In this document: positions 60,101-64,000 of the stretch, piece by piece
How the letters are laid out: each line of letters begins with the position of its first letter
How positions within the stretch are numbered: the stretch's first letter is position 1
Origin: Apostichopus japonicus
Taxonomy: Eukaryota > Echinodermata > Holothuroidea > Aspidochirotida > Stichopodidae
DNA length: 64,000 nt
Reading direction: 5' to 3'
Assembly: GCF_037975245.1 (NCBI RefSeq)
Contig: NC_092568.1
Span: forward strand, 8,567,001 to 8,631,000
Notes under the pieces: generated by a model
The model's input: only the letters and a program-made list of their open reading frames with translations
Told to the model about the DNA's origin: nothing
Database searches by the model: none
Position numbers and translations under genes: made by a program

Positions 60101-63100
60101 CCTCTCCTGTAAATATTAAAATGATAAATTTTGTTATAAATTAGGGCTTTCTTTCAATTTTGTGGTTGCTATGGGAACTGAGGTCAATAGTCACATGGTG
60201 CAAGGTCAAATGTATATTTTAAGTGCAATTTTGTGTCAAAAACTCTTAAACAGCTAGGCCGATTTTGTTCACACTTGGTGGGAAGTTACCCCACTGTGAA
60301 CCCTTGTCCCACAGGCTCTCTGAACCAAAGGTCAGAGGTGGAGGTCAAATTTTGCTAATATTGAGTTTTGATAAATTCCAAGGGAAACATGAAATTTACT
60401 TGGAACCTTCACATGTATAATTGAAATGTCAAGTAGTACCAAAGTATGTGGTTGCCATGGGAAACAAGGTCCGACTCAGGACTGGTAGGGCTGCATGACA
60501 AACAGGTACATGCCATCACTCAGTAGGGCTAGGGTAGTTTTAAACCTTTGACCAGTGTTACATCACTGATGACAAACAGGAACATAGCGTGTATTGTTCA
60601 ATTCACGTTATCAGTTGTAGGGTGCACATAGGTATGTGTGTGTATGTACAGTATGTGTGTACAGTATGTGACGGCCAGCTTGTAAACAAGATATCTTTAG
60701 AAGTACAAGTTGAGTCAATGTCATGCTTGGTAGGCAGATGCCCCTTGATAGGTAGATGTGCCCTATGGTTTGTTATTCCCATTCATGCATGTTAATGAGT
60801 AGGTGGGCCTTAACGTAAAATTCTTAAGTATGGTGATGTAAGTACAAATTTTATTGCAACAAGTTTTACCTCATTAGTATTCATGAATGGGTGGGGCTTA
60901 ATGGGAGATCATGGAAAACAGAACTTTTTGTAAACATAATGTCAACAACCACACATTGATTCAATGCCATACTTGGTAGGTACATGTACCATGATGTGTA
61001 TATGTGCCCTATTAATGAGTGAGCAGGGCTTTAAAGAAAATTTGACTAATGTCAATATCTCTGCAACCGTATGTCAGACTAAGGTCATTCTTGCTATGGT
61101 GACATTTTGTTTGCCACAACAACGTAGACCCCCATCCCTAGGCCATGACATTGGCCAAGTGGAGCCAGAGGATTACCCAGCAAAATAGTGTGAATATTAA
61201 CAGGAGTTTCTTGTTAGTTAGAGTGCTGTAGATTGGGGATCTATGATCTTGCATTGAGAATAAATGCATGTTCCACTATACCATACTCTGATTCTTTGTT
61301 GTTAGTATGAAGTGCACAGTTAGCACTTTGGTAAGTACTAAGTACTGTAATTTTAATGGCTTCTAATATTGCTTTCTTCAACACAGGTCACCTTTAAGGA
61401 CAGCACAAGTAGTATTATCCCAGATGAGTTTGTCAAAGGCAATTTAAAGGTGAGATGATATGATTGGATTTACAATGTTGCTGTTTTGTCATCATTAAGC
61501 TTGTGTAAATTACAGTATATATGCAGAAACACATAACATTACATTTGTAGTGTCACAAAGTTTTAAGTTACAAAGATACATTTATAGTGTAGAAAACTGA
61601 CCTTTCAAGCAAGTCTGATTATTTTCAGATACAAGCGTGAAAGTTAACAGGAAATGTACAGTGTTGTTCTATTGGCAATTTGACAAACATTGGTATATGG
61701 AACAGTCTGTAAACAATGGAGCCAGTTGGTGTCAATTGGGTGTTTCCATAACTTGGGTTAACCTTTTAATCTAGTATAAAACAATTTTATAAAGGCAAGC
61801 TATTCTTCTATAACAAAGAGTCTGTTTTGCTGAGGTAACATTTTCAACTTGTTGTTTACGTAAGCTGCTACTGAACAATTACTCGCTAAATTTTACTCTC
61901 AAAATTTTTACTCTCTAAATGTCTGATGCACCTGTAGAGTAACAGGGACATTCTCTGAGATCTAAAGAATAGGGATGCACCGGATATCCGGTCCGGCCGG
62001 ACTATCCGGCCGGATAGTGAGGAATTATCCGGTTCCGGCCGGATATTTTTCAAAATCCGGCCGGATCTTTTTCAAAATCTGGCCTGAATTATTCCTTAAA
62101 AAGGTGTTGGTATTTACTTAAATCAATGTAAACTATTTCCATAAATTAATAAAAACATTCAAAGTAAGGAAAAATTAGGTTTAACATGTTTAATTTAATT
62201 TTCTCAATGGTCTGACCCACTGTTTCTAAAGATGAACCAAAATAATACAACTACTGTAATAATATGAAGCTATATACAACAAATACAGTTTGCAGTGAAA
62301 TCATTTCTTGTAGTCTTCATCAGTTTAATATTGTGCAGTTAAATTAGACCATTCATATACTTATCAGTCAAAATACTGTTCCATTGAATCTTTACTTTCC
62401 CATTATTGTTGGCATTCTCTTGGATATCTCTTGTCACCACAAAAGTTCCTAAAAGTTCATGAAAAACCTAAATCATTAAGTGTTCTAATGAACATTCAAT
62501 TCCATTTTAAAGGAGAGATAAAAGATAGATAAGAAGTTTCTTCCACTTCTGGAAAGATACAATGCTTTTTTTTTTTTTTACAGATAATATTGCAGTGTAA
62601 AAATTTGTTACCAAATAATGAATATTAAAAGACAATTCTAAATCCAGATAGTAGTGGTATTACAACAATTAAATAATCTTTTTATTCAGTATAAAGTATG
62701 AGATTTGTGAAATGTACCTTCCTGTTTAAAACAATCTTCATAGGTAGTATGCAGTTTTTTCCAGCAAACAAATTTACATACTATACTGTATCAAGCTTGT
62801 CAACAATTAATTTGTAGTTATTTTATTAAAGAATGTAGATTACACCACTTCAAGTCATATTTAATCTCATAAATGGGGTCGTAATTTCACCTTCTTTATA
62901 ATATGCGTATACCTCACCTAAGGTTTGCTCCTTGTTTCATACTTCTACTTCTTATTAATGATTTTCTTTTGTGAAATGAAAAAATCCGGTTCCGGCCGGA
63001 TTTTATCCGGCCGGATTTCATGTACTATCCGGCAAAATCCGGTTCCGGCCGGATCCAAAAAATTGGATCCGGTGCATCCCTACTAAAGAAATGATCTAAC

Positions 63101-63990
63101 AGGACCCTCTCATTTGTATTACAGATCGGTGAAAACGTCGAGGCCAAACAGTCAGAAGATGGCAATTGGCAGGATGGGACCATTACCAAGCTAAATGATG
63201 CCAGCGTGTACACCGTCTGTAAGTAAACTCTGTATCACAGTTCATGCACTACACACTGATCAAGTATTACAGTGTTAATGAGAACAAATAGTGAAAAATC
63301 ACCTGCATGAATGCATTTCACCCCTCCACTAATACCCTCCCCCATCCCCTCTCCCCATCCCCCCATCCCTACCCCTGGTAGTATTCTCCCCATGATGAGG
63401 GTGAGGCAGGTAATCAGCTGGAGGTAAAAGTCTGAGAAGAAACTGATTGATTGATCTCTATTAGCCTATGATGCTAGCCTTCTAAAAATACTTCGTTTCT
63501 GTTCTTTTGCTGATTTTACTGTCTCACCAAACTTTGTTAATTTTCTCGCAGTGTTCGATGACGGAGACGAGAAGACTCTTCGCCGTTCATCCCTCTGTCT
63601 GCAAGGAGAGAAGCACTTTCATGAGAGTGAAGTGAGTCATTTTCGTTTGGATCTGAGTGTATTGGTTCTTGATGAGTTTTGGTTGTCTTGGCTTGATTTC
63701 AATTTTATTTTAACAATGCAGTCGAAAATGGAGCAGTGACAATTGGAATTTTTTGACAGCCATGTAGGATGTCTGTAAATTTGTACACAACTCTGTTTAA
63801 AAGTTTTGATTTCCACTGGTTTATGGATTTGCTCCATGGAGACCCATATCAACCATTATGTTATTAATCATAGTCTAATTTTTCATTTCACCACACAGAC
63901 ATTGGATCACTTGCCACTGACTGACCCAGAAAACTTTGGCACACCAGTCGTAAGAGACAGAGCAAAACGGAAAAGACCTCATACTTCCAG
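57165..63990 (+). CDS. ARID4: ARID4 (RBBP1 family), 5' part, 6 exons, runs off the window
   Basis: Exons ending or starting at 57167, 58349-58462, 61387-61449, 63125-63218, 63552-63631 and 63899-63990 join in frame to 148 complete residues. Matches to ARID4A/ARID4B are dense: [60 protein letters not shown] and ENFGTPV. This is the N-terminal Tudor region. The known RBB1NT, ARID and chromo-barrel domains would lie beyond the window. ARID4 proteins are nuclear, bind RB and act in the Sin3-HDAC corepressor complex. Only one such gene is expected in an invertebrate, so I do not assign A or B. Introns 2 and 3 carry several repeats, including a hAT-like element. Confidence 0.93.
58349..58462 (+). 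CDS. ARID4: ARID4 exon 2: first Tudor strands
   Basis: It has 38 codons, [20 protein letters not shown] through KKLVKCR, between TTAACAACAG and GTAAGT, with phase 0 at both ends. Confidence 0.95.
58532..58675. repeat. 72-bp tandem duplication covering the start of a SINE
   Basis: 58532-58603 and 58604-58675 are essentially identical. Each contains TGGCCGAGTGG, the A box of the tRNA-derived repeat that follows. The junction lies at an AAAGC microhomology. Confidence 0.9.
58650..58966 (+). mobile_element. tRNA-derived SINE with (ATT)n tail, ARID4 intron 2
   Basis: It has A box TGGCCGAGTGG (58662-58672) and B box GGTTCGACACC (58724-58734), spaced as in tRNA genes, with a Leu/Ser-like head. An unrelated body follows, ending in ATTATTATTATTATG repeats. 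A short open frame here is spurious. Confidence 0.75.
59620..60185. repeat. two diverged ~260-bp direct repeats, 300 bp apart, ARID4 intron 2
   Basis: 59661 onward and 59961 onward share GTTTTCAAATTTCAGTTGGG and CAGAGCTCATAAG. A further shared motif, GGCCGATTTT, occurs near 59503 and 60258, so the repeated region is about 59.45-60.35 kb. No coding potential is seen. It looks like satellite or transposon-derived sequence of unknown family. Confidence 0.75.
61387..61449 (+). CDS. ARID4: ARID4 exon 3
   Basis: It has 21 codons, [20 protein letters not shown] plus K, between CAACACAG and GTGAGA. It aligns with the KVTFRH...DDHIKGPLK segment of ARID4B. Confidence 0.92.
61981..62073. repeat. left subterminal CCGG-rich repeats of the hAT-like element
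   Basis: Several overlapping copies of TCCGGCCGGA and ATCCGGTTCCGGCCGGAT occur here. The same words recur at 62985-63073 at the other end. Confidence 0.85.
62985..63073. repeat. right subterminal CCGG-rich repeats of the hAT-like element
   Basis: Copies of ATCCGGTTCCGGCCGGAT and ATCCGGCCGGAT mirror those of the left end. Confidence 0.85.
63125..63218 (+). CDS. ARID4: ARID4 exon 4
   Basis: It encodes [20 protein letters not shown] then [11 protein letters not shown], and ends in phase 1 before GTAAGT. The DAS-YTV block matches DASWYTV in vertebrates. Confidence 0.94.
63552..63631 (+). CDS. ARID4: ARID4 exon 5
   Basis: It completes Leu, then [20 protein letters not shown] and HFHESE, between TCTCGCAG and GTGAGT. 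It is almost identical to vertebrate ARID4B. Confidence 0.95.
63899..63990 (+). CDS. ARID4: ARID4 exon 6
   Basis: It encodes [20 protein letters not shown] then [10 protein letters not shown], ending in phase 2 before GTAAAT just short of the window edge. Confidence 0.93.
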
Positions 63991-64000
63991 GTAAATCCAA

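Larger units (their letters stand above)
61970..63082 (+). mobile_element. non-autonomous hAT-like element in ARID4 intron 3
   Basis: The inverted termini TAGGGATGCACCGGAT and ATCCGGTGCATCCCTA bound 1113 bp, flanked by a perfect 8-bp direct repeat CTAAAGAA (61962-61969 and 63083-63090). Eight-bp duplications and this type of terminus are hallmarks of hAT transposons. Both ends carry many TCCGGCCGGA palindromes, likely transposase-binding subterminal repeats. The AT-rich interior has no transposase reading frame, so it is a miniature element moved in trans. Strand is arbitrary. Confidence 0.9.

Noticed and set aside
63025-63213. 62-codon minus-strand frame
   Set aside because: It straddles the end of the hAT-like element and an ARID4 exon.

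Overview
The window is gene-poor, AT-rich animal nuclear DNA. It has spliced genes with long introns, many (TA)n microsatellites, minisatellites, miniature transposons and tRNA-derived SINE-like repeats. The gene content (Vsx, MAP10, COA8, ARID4) and the repeat style suggest a marine deuterostome invertebrate, most likely an echinoderm and possibly a sea cucumber. That placement is an inference; no species-specific marker was identified.

Layout. Positions 1-6458 hold no recognised gene, only repeats and the 3' flank of Vsx. A complete five-exon Vsx (Chx10-type) homeobox gene lies on the minus strand from 29182 down to 6459. I rebuilt it from splice sites whose phases all agree, giving a predicted 413-residue protein with an FAIQDLLGL octapeptide, a homeodomain (about 228-287) and a CVC domain. 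Its first intron is about 15.7 kb and full of microsatellites. About 0.5-0.7 kb upstream of its ATG is a cluster of TALE/Hox-like motifs. From about 30 kb to 42.3 kb I see no gene, but there is a 1.07-kb minisatellite of a 23-bp unit with higher-order structure at 36.0-37.1 kb.

From 42.3 kb to the end, three plus-strand genes follow one another. MAP10 (3 coding exons, 1017 residues) is a microtubule-associated protein. COA8 (4 exons, 201 residues) is a mitochondrial complex IV assembly factor. ARID4 is present as its 5' end only (6 exons, N-terminal Tudor region, running off the right edge). The ARID4 initiation codon is the last three bases of exon 1, directly abutting a GTAAGT donor.

Mobile DNA: a 1113-bp non-autonomous hAT-like element with a perfect 8-bp target duplication sits in ARID4 intron 3. 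A TTAA-flanked miniature element occurs three times. A roughly 60-bp unit resembling the hammerhead-ribozyme region of Penelope-like elements occurs at three loci. At two of these it is bounded by 11-13-bp direct repeats, so the small unit itself looks mobile; at the third it forms a 100-bp inverted dimer. This is the best candidate in the window for something little described. The genes are not a functional unit. Vsx is a neural/retinal-type transcription factor, whereas the other three are broadly acting genes. Their human counterparts fall largely on chromosomes 14q and 1q42, which suggests old chromosome-scale linkage.
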